Below are positions 7,351-15,119 of a stretch of 64,000 nucleotides of DNA, piece by piece (the stretch's first letter is position 1; each line of letters opens with the position of its first letter). A model generated the notes under the pieces. That model had not been told where the DNA came from, did no database searches, and worked only from the letters and a program-made list of their open reading frames with translations. The DNA is from Geodermatophilus telluris (GTDB lineage Bacteria > Actinomycetota > Actinomycetes > Mycobacteriales > Geodermatophilaceae): positions 930,001 through 994,000 of the forward strand of contig NZ_FMZF01000002.1 in the NCBI RefSeq assembly GCF_900102745.1, given 5' to 3'. Position numbers and translations under genes: made by a program.

Positions 7351-8930
7351 CGGGCGTCCGCGGGCAGGACGGGGACCACCGGGGCGGCGGGGCGCGCGGC
7401 GACCGTGGCGGCCACGGTGGAGGCGACCGTGGCCCGGAGGCCGTCGCGCTCCAGGCGCCGCAGCACGCCCTCGAGCTCGTCGGCGAAGCCCGGGACGGTG
7501 CCGAGGTCGCCGAAGACCGAGGTGTCGCCCAGCAGCGGGCGCGGGTCGCTGCCGCCGGCCAGCGCGAGCGACTGGAGCACGGGGCCGCGGTCGTCCTCGA
7601 CCGGCAGCGGCCGGCCGGCGTCGTCGGTGCGCTGCAGGTAGCGCACCCAGCCGGCGACGGCGAGCGTCAGCAGCGCGTGCGGCCGCCCCTCCTCCAGCGC
7701 CTGGCGCAGCGAGGGCAGCAGGTGGTGGGGCAGCTTGGTGGAGCCGCGGCGGCACAGCCGGGACAGCCGGTCGGCGATCGCCGGGTTGGCGAAGCGCTGC
7801 AGCAGCGTGGCCTTGTACTCGTCGAGGTCGATGCCCTCGGGGCAGGGGATGAGCGGGGTGACCTCGTCGTCCATGAGCGCGGTGGCGTAGCCGGCGAACA
7901 CGGGGTCGGCGACGAGCTCGTCGATGCGCTCGTGGCCGGCGAGCGTCCCCAGGTAGCCCAGCGCGGAGTGGGTGGCGTTGAGCAGCCGGGTCTTCATCAG
8001 CTCGTGCTCGGTGACGTCGCGGACGAACCGCACGCCCACCCGGTCCAGCGGCGGCCGGCCGTTGCAGAAGGTGTCCTCGACGACCCACTGGGAGAACGGC
8101 TCGGTGACCACCGGCCAGCGGTCGTCGACGCCGTAGCGCCGGGCCACGGCCGCGCGCTCCTCCGGCGTGGTCTGCGGGGTGATCCGGTCGACCATGCTGC
8201 TGGGGAACGCGACCCGGTCGGTGATCCAGCGGGCGAGCACCTCGTCGCGCCGGGCGGCGAACCCGACGACCGCGGCGCGGGTGGCGTCGCCGTTGCGGTG
8301 CAGGTTGTCGCAGGAGACGACGGTGAACGGCGGTGTGCCGGCCCGGCGGCGGCGGTCGAGCGCCTCGACGAGGAAGCCGAACACGGTGCGCGGCGCGGCC
8401 GGCCGGGTGAGGTCCTGCCGGACGTCGTCGTCGGGGGTGAAGGCGCCGGTGGCCGGGTCGAGCAGGTAGCCCGCGCCGGTGATGGTCATCGTGACCAGGC
8501 GGGTGCGCGGGTCGGCGAGCCGGTCGAGCACCGCGGCGGGGTCGTCGGGGGCGAACAGGTAGTCGGTGAGCACGCCGACGACGCGGGCCCGTTCCCCGTC
8601 GGGGCTGCGCTCGACGACGGTGTAGAGGTTGTCCTGCGGGGCGAGGGCCTCCTGCAGCAGGCGGTGCCGCAGGCCCACGCCGACCACGCCCCAGCCGCTG
8701 GAGAGGCGCCGCTCGGCGATCTCGTCGAAGTAGGTGAGCTGGTGGGCGCGGGAGAAGCCCCCGACGCTGAGGTGGACGACGGCCGGCACCAGCGCCGCCC
8801 GGTCGTAGGTCGGGACCGTCAGCCGGGAGCCGTGCTGCCCGAGCGTCGCCGTCGTCAGCGGGCGGAGGGGGACGACGGGGGCCACCGCCGCTGCCGTCGG
8901 ACCCCGTGCGGGGCGCTCGGGCTCTGCCAT
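7347..8930 (-). CDS. Long-chain mannitol dehydrogenase family protein
   Basis: The 527-aa polyol dehydrogenase has the N-terminal family motif LSVGGFSRAHQLTYFDE (54-70) that forms the NAD-binding turn, and the catalytic block KTRLLNATHS with Lys313, Asn318 and His321. The family interconverts mannitol and fructose, or their phosphates, and fructuronate/mannonate. The ATG at 8930 is preferred because AGGAAGGA lies about 10 bases upstream; an earlier in-frame GTG (8978) would add an unsupported extension. It is the first gene of the four-gene minus-strand operon and probably supplies the polyol or polyol phosphate used by the downstream genes. An Ala/Val-rich low-complexity tail (last 35 residues) is unusual for the family. 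Confidence 0.88.
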   Translation of the reverse strand: MAEPERPARGPTAAAVAPVVPLRPLTTATLGQHGSRLTVPTYDRAALVPAVVHLSVGGFSRAHQLTYFDEIAERRLSSGWGVVGVGLRHRLLQEALAPQDNLYTVVERSPDGERARVVGVLTDYLFAPDDPAAVLDRLADPRTRLVTMTITGAGYLLDPATGAFTPDDDVRQDLTRPAAPRTVFGFLVEALDRRRRAGTPPFTVVSCDNLHRNGDATRAAVVGFAARRDEVLARWITDRVAFPSSMVDRITPQTTPEERAAVARRYGVDDRWPVVTEPFSQWVVEDTFCNGRPPLDRVGVRFVRDVTEHELMKTRLLNATHSALGYLGTLAGHERIDELVADPVFAGYATALMDDEVTPLIPCPEGIDLDEYKATLLQRFANPAIADRLSRLCRRGSTKLPHHLLPSLRQALEEGRPHALLTLAVAGWVRYLQRTDDAGRPLPVEDDRGPVLQSLALAGGSDPRPLLGDTSVFGDLGTVPGFADELEGVLRRLERDGLRATVASTVAATVAARPAAPVVPVLPADAR

Positions 8931-9363
8931 GCGGCATCGGTCCTTCCTGTCGGGGCCGGAGGGCCGGGAGCGCTGCACCCGCGGAGGGGAGCGCGTCCTC
9001 GGGCCGCACCGGAGCGATCATGTGATCACGAGCGGGGGTCCCCGTGCACACCGGTCCCGGGTGCGCGGGGCGCCGGGGATCGCTGGGGCGGTCCACGGCC
9101 GGTCGGCGGCGTTCCTGGGGGCGGGTCGTGAGCCCGGGCTCGGCGCACACCTGACCGGCGCGCGCTGTTCGACGCCGGGAGAGCTGCCCTGCCCCCTGCA
9201 GCGACCCGCCAAACGGAGGAGCGGCGCGTCGTGATCGAGGACACACGGGCGTGTCTGCGACGACGCGCCGTACGGATGGTCACGAAGCAGTCACGACGTG
9301 TTTGGATGGGCACGACCGAATCGGGACTCCCCGGAGTCCGCTCCCCACGAGACGGGCAGGTGC
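8931..9363. other. Divergent intergenic region between polyol operon and M23 peptidase gene
   Basis: This 433-bp region separates two divergent genes and must hold both promoters. The only clear element is the direct repeat at 9279-9295 with an adjoining -10-like TTGGAT. A GTG at 9231 with a strong GGAGGAG upstream opens a frame that runs through the peptidase gene out of phase; I do not accept it as a gene. I see no ydaO-type c-di-AMP riboswitch, although such switches often precede peptidases of this kind. Confidence 0.5.
9279..9310 (+). promoter_or_regulatory. MtrA-like direct repeat and promoter of M23 peptidase gene
   Basis: GTCACG-AAGCA-GTCACG (9279-9295) is a perfect 6-5-6 direct repeat with an 11-bp period. 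It is followed by CGTGTTTGGATGGG, where TTGGAT (9302-9307) can serve as -10. The same arrangement occurs before the second M23 gene (52234-52265). Response regulators of the MtrA type bind direct repeats of GTnACn units with this period and control cell-wall peptidases in other actinobacteria; assignment to MtrA is inference. Confidence 0.6.
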
Positions 9364-10410
9364 ATGGGCAACCACCGGAGGTCCGCGGACGTCCTCGTCC
9401 GCCCCGCCAGCGGGTCGCACCGCGCGATCCCCGGCCCCCGGTCGGCGCGCCCCGGCCGGCCGGCTCCGGGCGCCCTCCGTGCGACCGCCGTCCCGACCGG
9501 CGTCGGCGGCTTCCCGGCGGTCCCCGCGCCCCGCGCCGCGGTCGACCCGGTGGCGGCCTGCCCGACCGACGTCCTGGAGGCCGGCGTCCTCACGGACACG
9601 GACGCCGCGGCCCCGCCCGACCTCGACACCGAGTTCGACGCGGGACTCGACGCGGACACCGGAGCCCACCCCGAGGCCGCTGCGCAGGTGCTGCCCGAGC
9701 CCGCCGGACGCCGGCCGGGCGGGCGCCCGGCCGGCCGGCGTCGTCCCGCCCTGCTGCTGGCGGCCCTGGTGGCCGGCGCGCTGGGCGCCGGTGTCCTCGG
9801 CCTGCCCGGCGCCCCCGACGCCGCGGCCGAGGGGACCGCGGTGCTCGACGCGCAGATGGAGCTGGCCACCGGCGACGAGGCGGTCGAGGTCATGCCGATG
9901 GCCTCGATCACCGAGGCGGAGGCCCAGGCCCGCCTGCAGGAGGTCGCGGCCTCCCGTGCCCAGCGGGCCGCTGCCGAGGCCGCCGCCGCCGAGGCCGCCG
10001 CGGAGGCGGCGCGGCCGAAGTACGTCCTGCCCGTGGCCGGGGCGCGCTTCACCAGCGGCTACGGCGGGCGGTGGGGCACCTTCCACTACGGCATCGACCT
10101 GGCCGCGCCCATGCGCACCCCGGAGATGGCGGCGGCCGACGGCGTCGTCGTCCGGGCCGGTGCGGCCAGCGGGTTCGGCCTGGCGGTCTACGTCCTCCAC
10201 GAGAACGGCGACGTCACCGTCTACGGCCACATGGACGAGATCCTGGTCGAGCCGGGGCAGTACGTGGAGGCCGGCGAGACCATCGCGCTGCTCGGCAACC
10301 GCGGGCAGTCGACCGGCCCGCACCTGCACTTCGAGGTGCACGAGGGCGGCATGAACGGCACCCGGATCGACCCCGTGCCGTGGCTGGCCGAGCGCGGCGT
10401 CGAGGTGTGA
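9364..10410 (+). CDS. M23 family peptidoglycan endopeptidase with N-terminal membrane anchor and coiled coil
   Basis: The 348-aa protein has a long disordered Pro/Ala/Arg-rich N terminus and a membrane or signal segment near residues 125-150 (PALLLAALVAGALGAGVLGL). A short Ala/Glu coiled coil (RLQEVAASRAQRAAAEAAAA) comes next, then a LytM domain from about 220. Zinc ligands are His241 and Asp245 (HYGID) and His322 of the HLH motif at 320-322. Such enzymes cut peptidoglycan cross-links outside the membrane. The ATG at 9364 is chosen since the promoter-like repeat lies just upstream. It is a paralogue of the gene at 52324, sharing the DVTVYGHM, GNRGQSTGPHLHFEVH and C-terminal sequences. Confidence 0.9.
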   Translation: MGNHRRSADVLVRPASGSHRAIPGPRSARPGRPAPGALRATAVPTGVGGFPAVPAPRAAVDPVAACPTDVLEAGVLTDTDAAAPPDLDTEFDAGLDADTGAHPEAAAQVLPEPAGRRPGGRPAGRRRPALLLAALVAGALGAGVLGLPGAPDAAAEGTAVLDAQMELATGDEAVEVMPMASITEAEAQARLQEVAASRAQRAAAEAAAAEAAAEAARPKYVLPVAGARFTSGYGGRWGTFHYGIDLAAPMRTPEMAAADGVVVRAGAASGFGLAVYVLHENGDVTVYGHMDEILVEPGQYVEAGETIALLGNRGQSTGPHLHFEVHEGGMNGTRIDPVPWLAERGVEV

Positions 10411-10469
10411 GCGGCGGCCGCCCGGACGACGCGCGGGACCCCCACCGCGGGGGCTCGCGGACGGCGGGG

Positions 10470-10475
10470 TAGAGT
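10470..10475 (+). promoter_or_regulatory. Probable -10 element of the tRNA-Ala gene
   Basis: TAGAGT lies 36 bases upstream of the mature tRNA 5' end in the gap after the peptidase gene. No convincing -35 hexamer is visible in the GC-rich sequence before it, so this is a weak call. Confidence 0.35.
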
Positions 10476-10511
10476 TCTCCCCGGCCCGAGCGAGACCGGG
10501 CGGGCCGGTAC

Positions 10512-10584
10512 GGGGCTGTGGCGCAGCTGGTAGCGCACCACACTGGCAGTGTGGGGGTCAGGGGTTCGAGTCCCCTCAGCTCCA
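10512..10584 (+). tRNA. tRNA-Ala (anticodon GGC)
   Basis: The 73-nt sequence folds as a cloverleaf: acceptor GGGGCTG pairs with CAGCTCC, the D stem is GCGC/GCGC, and the anticodon stem CCACA/TGTGG encloses loop CTGGCAG with anticodon GGC. The T arm is AGGGG-TTCGAGT-CCCCT, and the discriminator is A. The third acceptor pair is G-T, the G3:U70 identity element of alanine tRNA. CCA is not encoded. It decodes GCC, a frequent codon in this DNA, and its 3' side borders an integrase remnant. Confidence 0.95.
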
Positions 10585-10595
10585 CCCCGATGACC

Positions 10596-10623
10596 AGGCC
10601 GTTCCCCCGCGGGGGAACGGCCT
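10596..10623. terminator. Perfect 28-bp palindrome after tRNA-Ala (likely terminator)
   Basis: The sequence AGGCCGTTCCCCC followed by its exact reverse complement forms a 28-bp perfect palindrome 12 bases beyond the tRNA. It can fold into a very stable hairpin with a minimal loop. No T tract follows, as is common in high-GC actinobacteria. A role in the old integration site is an alternative. Confidence 0.6.
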
Positions 10624-10795
10624 GAGTCGTCCCTGGTGCCACCGTGGTGGACGCTGGTGCCACTGCGGGGCCGGCCCGGTCCCAGATCGCGCGGCGCACG
10701 TGCCCTGCCGCGTCGCGGCCGAGTGCGGGCACCACGCGGTCGCAGACCTCCGTGGTCGTCTGCAGCTGTGCGTGACCGAGCACCAGGTGACGACC
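10624..10795 (-). pseudogene. Decayed C-terminal fragment of a tyrosine (phage-type) integrase
   Basis: Read on the minus strand, the fragment begins GRHLVLGHAQLQTTTEVCDR and continues VVPALGRDAAGHVRRAIWD. This matches the end of tyrosine recombinases, where LGHSxxxxTxxxYxHVxPxLxRDAA is typical. The catalytic Tyr position is Cys here, the N-terminal catalytic domain is missing and no stop occurs where the family normally ends; the frame instead runs on through the tRNA. It lies directly at the 3' side of tRNA-Ala, the classic integration target of such enzymes, pointing toward the tRNA. It is surely non-functional. Confidence 0.6.
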
Positions 10796-11275
10796 CGGTC
10801 GCCTTCGCCTCCGCGCCGCAGGGGGCGGCGTCGATCCCGTCGCGACCTGCGTTCCGCTGCTCCGACCGCGGCTTCGCGCGAGCGATCCGCCCCGGCCCCT
10901 CGCGCCGGGGTGCGCTCCAGGTCGGGTCACGGCGTCTCCGAGCGGTCCATCCGGGGCGAGCCGGTGTGCTTTGACCAGTTCTGCGCGCCCGGGGCCTCTG
11001 CCGCTCGAACGGGCACGGGATCGCCGAACTCGGGCCCGAGACCGCGGTCACCCCGACGTCCCGAAGGCAGCCCTGTGGGCCGCGTTCCGGCTGCGATCCG
11101 CTGCAGGGTCCTCTGCGTTCCCTGCCATCTGCCGTGGAGCTGCGTCCTGGTCGCGCCGAGACGGACGCCGGGGCGGACCTTCGCGGATCTGGCGGGCGTA
11201 GCGTTCGGTGCGCCCTCCGTGCGGCGGTGGGCGGCGTCGTCCGGCCGCCGCGAGGCGGGCCGGCACCTGGCCGGC

Positions 11276-12598
11276 TCAGTACGGTGCGCGAGCCGGCCGG
11301 GGTCGTTGCGCGGCCGTGACGTCGGCGCCCGACCCGATGCCCTCGGTGTCCGGGGTGAGCGCCGCGAGGACGTCCTCCTCGTCCTCGTGGGCGCGCCGGA
11401 CGGCGGCGTGCAGCAGCCGGAGCTGGCGGTCCAGCGGCTCCTGCCGGTCGGGCGGTGCCACGCTCTTGAGGTCGGCCAGGGCCGCGCACATCCTCCGCGT
11501 CACCTGCGGCACCGACGCCCCGGCCAGGCGGATCTCGTCGAAGGCCAGCCGGACGTAGCCCTCCCAGCTGACGGAGCGCTCGAGCAGGCGCACCACGCCG
11601 TCCTCGTCGCGGTGCTCACCGCCGGGCAGGGGACGCGGGGCGATCTGGCGCAGCAGGTCGTGCAGCCGGTGCAGCGACTGCACCGTCGTCGTCGGGTCGT
11701 TGAAGGGCTGCGCGATCGACCGCACCGCGATGTCGACCAGCTTGCGGAAGCCGTAGGCGAGGTCCTCGGTGTGCCCGCGCTCCGGGCCGAGCAGGACGTG
11801 ACGGGTGACGTCGGCGGCCCGGAGCCGTTCGACCGGGCGGTCGTCGGCGCTCGCCGCCGACCCGGTGCCCGGGTGCACCCGGAACAGCGGCGCTCCGCCG
11901 ACGACGAAGTCCCCGACGACGGGGACGAGTTCCAGCACGCAGTCCGCCCGCCGGGCCGCGGCGACCAGCGCCGGCCGGTCGACGCGGACCACGTTGCCGG
12001 GCTCCGCGGCGACCACCTCGCCCGGGTCGCCGGTGACGACGGGCAGCTCCCCGTGCTGGCGGACGATGAACTCGCGGCTCCGGTCGCCGACGAGGTCGAT
12101 CAGCCCGGCGACCCGCAGGCCCTGGCCGGCGTGGTGCACGAACAGGACGAGCACGACGAGGCTGGCGAGCATCAGGACGTAGGACAGCAGCATCGACAGC
12201 CCGGGCACCGTGCCGGTGTCGGAACCGCGGACCTCGCGGAGGGTCAGCACCGCGACCAGGAAGGTCGCGCCGAACAGCCCGATCGCCAACTGGTTGAACC
12301 GGTCGGTGAGCAGCGCCCCCACGATGCGGGGCGAGAACTGGCCCATCGCCAGCTGGACCGCGACCAGGGTGACCGTCAGGACGAGGGTGGTCAGCGACAC
12401 CAGGGCGCCGGCGAACGTGGACAGGATCGTCTGCGCGTCGGACGGCGTCCCGGTCAGGCCCTGCGGGACGAGCCGGTAGCCGGTCGCCCGGTCCACGGCG
12501 AGCGTCCCGACGGCGAGGAGGGCGCCCGCGACCAGGCAACCGACCGGCAGCAGCCACAGGCTGCTGCGGACGAGGTGCTGGAGCCGCAGCCGGCTCAT
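11276..12598 (-). CDS. DUF2254 family predicted membrane protein
   Basis: The 440-aa protein shows four N-terminal transmembrane helices: about 12-32, an ILSTFAGALVSLTTLVLTVTLVAVQLAMGQFSPR block near 58-92, and two more at 105-120 and 132-152. A cytoplasmic domain of about 280 residues follows, rich in charged residues. The VQLAMGQFSPRI segment and the later DIAVRSIAQPFNDPTTTVQSL motif are characteristic of DUF2254. Function is unknown; the family has no characterised biochemical role known to me. It is the first gene beyond the integrase scar and lies 168 bp downstream of a LuxR-type regulator on the same strand. Confidence 0.85.
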   Translation of the reverse strand: MSRLRLQHLVRSSLWLLPVGCLVAGALLAVGTLAVDRATGYRLVPQGLTGTPSDAQTILSTFAGALVSLTTLVLTVTLVAVQLAMGQFSPRIVGALLTDRFNQLAIGLFGATFLVAVLTLREVRGSDTGTVPGLSMLLSYVLMLASLVVLVLFVHHAGQGLRVAGLIDLVGDRSREFIVRQHGELPVVTGDPGEVVAAEPGNVVRVDRPALVAAARRADCVLELVPVVGDFVVGGAPLFRVHPGTGSAASADDRPVERLRAADVTRHVLLGPERGHTEDLAYGFRKLVDIAVRSIAQPFNDPTTTVQSLHRLHDLLRQIAPRPLPGGEHRDEDGVVRLLERSVSWEGYVRLAFDEIRLAGASVPQVTRRMCAALADLKSVAPPDRQEPLDRQLRLLHAAVRRAHEDEEDVLAALTPDTEGIGSGADVTAAQRPRPARAPY

Positions 12599-12766
12599 GC
12601 GCTGGAGGCCTGCGGGGCCGCCGCCCGGGTGGACGACTCGGACGCGGACATGGTCTCCCTCCGGGTGGACGGGTGCGGACGTGCTCGACCCGGCGGCCTC
12701 GTGGCGCGCCGGGTCCTCCAGGGAACCGGGGGCAGAAGGGGGCGCACCATCGGCAGAACGCCCGAT

Positions 12767-13777
12767 TCACGTCCGGCAGGGCGACGGGACCAGGGGCACG
12801 TAGAGGCCCTCGCGCTCGGCCCGCACCGCGGCGAGCGTCCTCGTGGGCGCGTCGAGCTTGGCGAGGACGTGCTCGAGGTGGGTGGCGACGGTGCGCGGGG
12901 CCACGACCAGCGCGCGGGCGATCTGCTGGTTGGAACACCCGTCGACCAGCAACCCGAGCACCTCCAGCTCGCGCGGCGTCAGCCCCCGCAGGTCGGTCGC
13001 TGGGGACAGGACCACCGTGCCCAGCACACTCGCCGTTGCCTCCTCGGGACCGGCCAGGACGGTCACGCGGACGTGCCCGTCCGGGGCGTGGCGTCCTCCG
13101 CGCGGCCAGAGGAAGGACGCGAAGACCCGGCCGTCGTCGACGCAGGAGCGGGCGGCGGTGACGACGGGCGATCCCTCGGCGAGCAGTGCGTCGCCGTCGA
13201 GGCCGGGCAGTGGCCGGACGGCGCTGCCGCGGCACAGCACCGTGCCGCCGGTTGCCCCCCGCACCAGCCGCGCTGCCGCGGCCAGCGAGCGCAACGGATC
13301 CGACCCGCGCGCCAGGACGGGCGTCAGTTGGTGCAGCCGGCGCCGCAGGGCGAGGGGCGGCGGCTCCTTGCTGCTGAAGAGCAGCGCCAGGTGCCCGACG
13401 TGGCGCCGGCCCCCGTCGAACAGGGCGACTCCCAGGGACCCGTGGAAGCCCGCGGGGAGGAGGCACTCGGCCCAGGTCCGCAGGTCGGCGGCCGGGTAGG
13501 GCAGGTCGGACGAGCTCAGCGGCAGGCGCGCGGGGTCGGTGTGGGTCAGCTCGATGTCGTGCGCCGTCGTGGGGCCGCTCAGGTACCGCAACGTGCTCTC
13601 GTCGAGGCCGGTGCTGGCCGCGCAGGTGTAGCCGCTGCTCATCGGGTCGGCAGTGGCCAGCCACGCGGCGTCGAACGGCACGAGGCGATGGAGCAGCTCC
13701 AGCATCTCCTGCGATCGTTCGGGGAGGGCACTGGTCGAGTCAGCGATCTCGGCCAGCCCCCGGCTCGCGGTCTCCAT
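12767..13777 (-). CDS. LuxR-family transcriptional regulator with GAF-like sensor domain
   Basis: The 336-aa regulator has an N-terminal ligand-sensing region (about 20-240) of GAF-like layout. It starts with LHRLVPFDAAWLATADP and includes GFHGSLGVALFDGGRRHVGHLALLF. A canonical LuxR helix-turn-helix (LTPRELEVLGLLVDGCSNQQIARALV, then TVATHLEHVLAKLDAPTRT) lies near 265-315. The ATG at 13777 is chosen because it is preceded by GGGAG at suitable spacing and starts the conserved region. The gene at 19031 is a clear paralogue with the same domain plan. Both flank the dehydrogenase block, so control of those operons is plausible but unproven. Confidence 0.85.
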   Translation of the reverse strand: METASRGLAEIADSTSALPERSQEMLELLHRLVPFDAAWLATADPMSSGYTCAASTGLDESTLRYLSGPTTAHDIELTHTDPARLPLSSSDLPYPAADLRTWAECLLPAGFHGSLGVALFDGGRRHVGHLALLFSSKEPPPLALRRRLHQLTPVLARGSDPLRSLAAAARLVRGATGGTVLCRGSAVRPLPGLDGDALLAEGSPVVTAARSCVDDGRVFASFLWPRGGRHAPDGHVRVTVLAGPEEATASVLGTVVLSPATDLRGLTPRELEVLGLLVDGCSNQQIARALVVAPRTVATHLEHVLAKLDAPTRTLAAVRAEREGLYVPLVPSPCRT

Positions 13778-14019
13778 CGGTGCTCCCGGGGCCGAGGCCT
13801 CGACAGGACACGCCGACTGTTCAACGGTGCCGACGCCTGACCCCGGGCACGCGTTACCGCGAACAGGGACGGAGTAGTCCCGTTGGGGATGACGAATGTG
13901 TCGCAGTGGTCTGAGGTACCGGCTAACGACGCCGACGACGCGGGTGCGCCGCGGAGCACCGGGGGGGTCGTGGAGTCGCGCTGCCCCGGAGACCTCCTCG
14001 GCCGCCGCAGGGGCGGACG

Positions 14020-14775
14020 TCACCCGGCACGACCTGCCGCCCGGGTCCACCAGGCCTGCCCGTCCGGGCCGTGCAGAGCGCGCTGGGCGGCCGCGGCCAG
14101 GCCGATGCCCGCCAGGGCGGCGGCCGACGGTCTCGGCGACCAGCGCAGCGCGGCGATGGCCCAGCCGACGGGCGCCTCGGGTTGCCGATCGGACTCACGA
14201 CCCGGTGCCGCCCTCGCCGGCTGCGGCGACGTCGTCGCGAAGGCGTCGAGCATCCCGGGGACGAAGGCGGCCATGTCCTGGGGCCCTCTGCTGGTGGTGA
14301 GGTTCCCGTCCCGGACGAGCTCCTGGTCGAGCCAGGTGGCACCCGCGTTGACCAGGTCGTCGCGGATCCCGGGCCAGGAGGTCAAGGTCCGTCCGTCCAG
14401 GAGTCCCGCCGACGCGAGCACCCACGGTCCGTGACAGAGGGTGGCGACGGGCTTGTCACTCGCGACGAAGGCGCGGACGAACTCCCGTGCCGGGGCGGAC
14501 TGCCGCAGGAGGTCGGGGTTGATGAAACCGCCGGGCAGCAGCAGGCCGTCGTAGTCCCCGGGATCGGCGTCGTCGATCGTCCTGTCGACGCGGACCCGGC
14601 TGGCCGGCATGTGCAGGTTCACCCCGCGGATCCGTCCGCGCCGCAGGGACACGACGTCCACCTCGGCGCCGGCCGCCTCCAGGGCCCGCAGCGGGACGAC
14701 CAGCTCGACCTTCTCGAAGCCGTCGGCCGCCAGGGCAGCGAGGCGGCGGCCCTCGAGCCTGCGTCTGGTGCGCAT
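14020..14775 (-). CDS. DJ-1/PfpI family protein with C-terminal extension
   Basis: The DJ-1/PfpI fold covers residues 10-185 of 251. The nucleophile elbow TLCHGPW gives Cys114, with Glu21 in DGFEKVEL and the downstream His of the CHG motif. Relatives act as glyoxalase III/deglycases or as class I glutamine-amidotransferase-like stress proteins. The extra C-terminal about 65 residues contain a weak hydrophobic helix (AAALAGIGLAAAAQRALHG) not found in the paralogue at 21878. GGGGGA lies 6 bases before the ATG. It is divergent from the zinc ADH at 15120, and the palindrome at 14950 lies between them. Confidence 0.85.
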   Translation of the reverse strand: MRTRRRLEGRRLAALAADGFEKVELVVPLRALEAAGAEVDVVSLRRGRIRGVNLHMPASRVRVDRTIDDADPGDYDGLLLPGGFINPDLLRQSAPAREFVRAFVASDKPVATLCHGPWVLASAGLLDGRTLTSWPGIRDDLVNAGATWLDQELVRDGNLTTSRGPQDMAAFVPGMLDAFATTSPQPARAAPGRESDRQPEAPVGWAIAALRWSPRPSAAALAGIGLAAAAQRALHGPDGQAWWTRAAGRAG

Positions 14776-15119
14776 GTCGTCCCCCTGGTGCTCGATGGCG
14801 CAGCGATGACGGGGAGCCTCCTGGCGGCGACCGCCTCGTGGTGCTGCGCGTGGTCGTCCCCGGTCCCGGCCCGCACGGGCCGGCAGTGCGGTCGGCTCTC
14901 AGCGCTGGGAGCGTCCGGAGCCATCAGAGCGAGACCCGGGGACGGCGGGGATCGGCAGATCTGCCGATCTTTCGGCGTGACCCCGCGGTGGGGCCGGACG
15001 TGGGGTGGCTGCGGTGGGACGGCCGGCGCAGAGTCAGTGAGCCGGTGAGCAGGAGCCGGCCACTGGGCGGCCCGTGGTGCTCTCAGGAGCCCGGGGCCCA
15101 CGCGCCAGGAGGCGGTCGC
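14776..15119. other. Divergent control region between DJ-1 and zinc ADH genes
   Basis: This 344-bp non-coding stretch carries the 20-bp palindrome at 14950-14969 and presumably both promoters. The ADH ribosome binding site AGGAGG is at its right end. Nothing else structured is apparent. Confidence 0.5.
14950..14969. promoter_or_regulatory. Perfect 20-bp palindromic operator, copy 1
   Basis: GATCGGCAGATCTGCCGATC is a perfect palindrome 150 bp upstream of the ADH start. The core TCGGCAG-N2-CTGCCGA recurs twice before the ADH operon at 20731. A dimeric regulator, perhaps one of the nearby LuxR-type proteins, is the likely binder. Confidence 0.65.

Larger units (their letters stand above)
10585..11275. 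other. Gene-poor scar region downstream of tRNA-Ala
   Basis: Nearly 700 bp between the tRNA and the DUF2254 gene contain a palindrome (10596-10623) and a decayed integrase tail (about 10624-10795, minus strand). Beyond 10800 I see no frame with convincing protein character, ribosome binding site or family motif. The base composition looks patchier than in flanking genes. It is best read as remnants of an excised or eroded mobile element. Confidence 0.5.

Noticed and set aside
8931..9363. Possible c-di-AMP (ydaO) riboswitch upstream of the M23 gene
   Set aside because: Conserved ydaO core sequences could not be found in this region or before the second M23 gene.
9231..10472. GTG at 9231 with a strong GGAGGAG and a long open frame
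   Set aside because: The frame overlaps the M23 peptidase gene out of phase, has Arg/Gly/Pro-rich shadow composition, and would begin before the promoter-like repeat of the real gene.
10221..11489. Long minus-strand frames across the tRNA-Ala (containing RGLEPLTPTLPVW)
   Set aside because: That peptide is the familiar spurious translation of a tRNA gene in reverse; the frame has no start signal and only its integrase-like middle part is meaningful, as a remnant.
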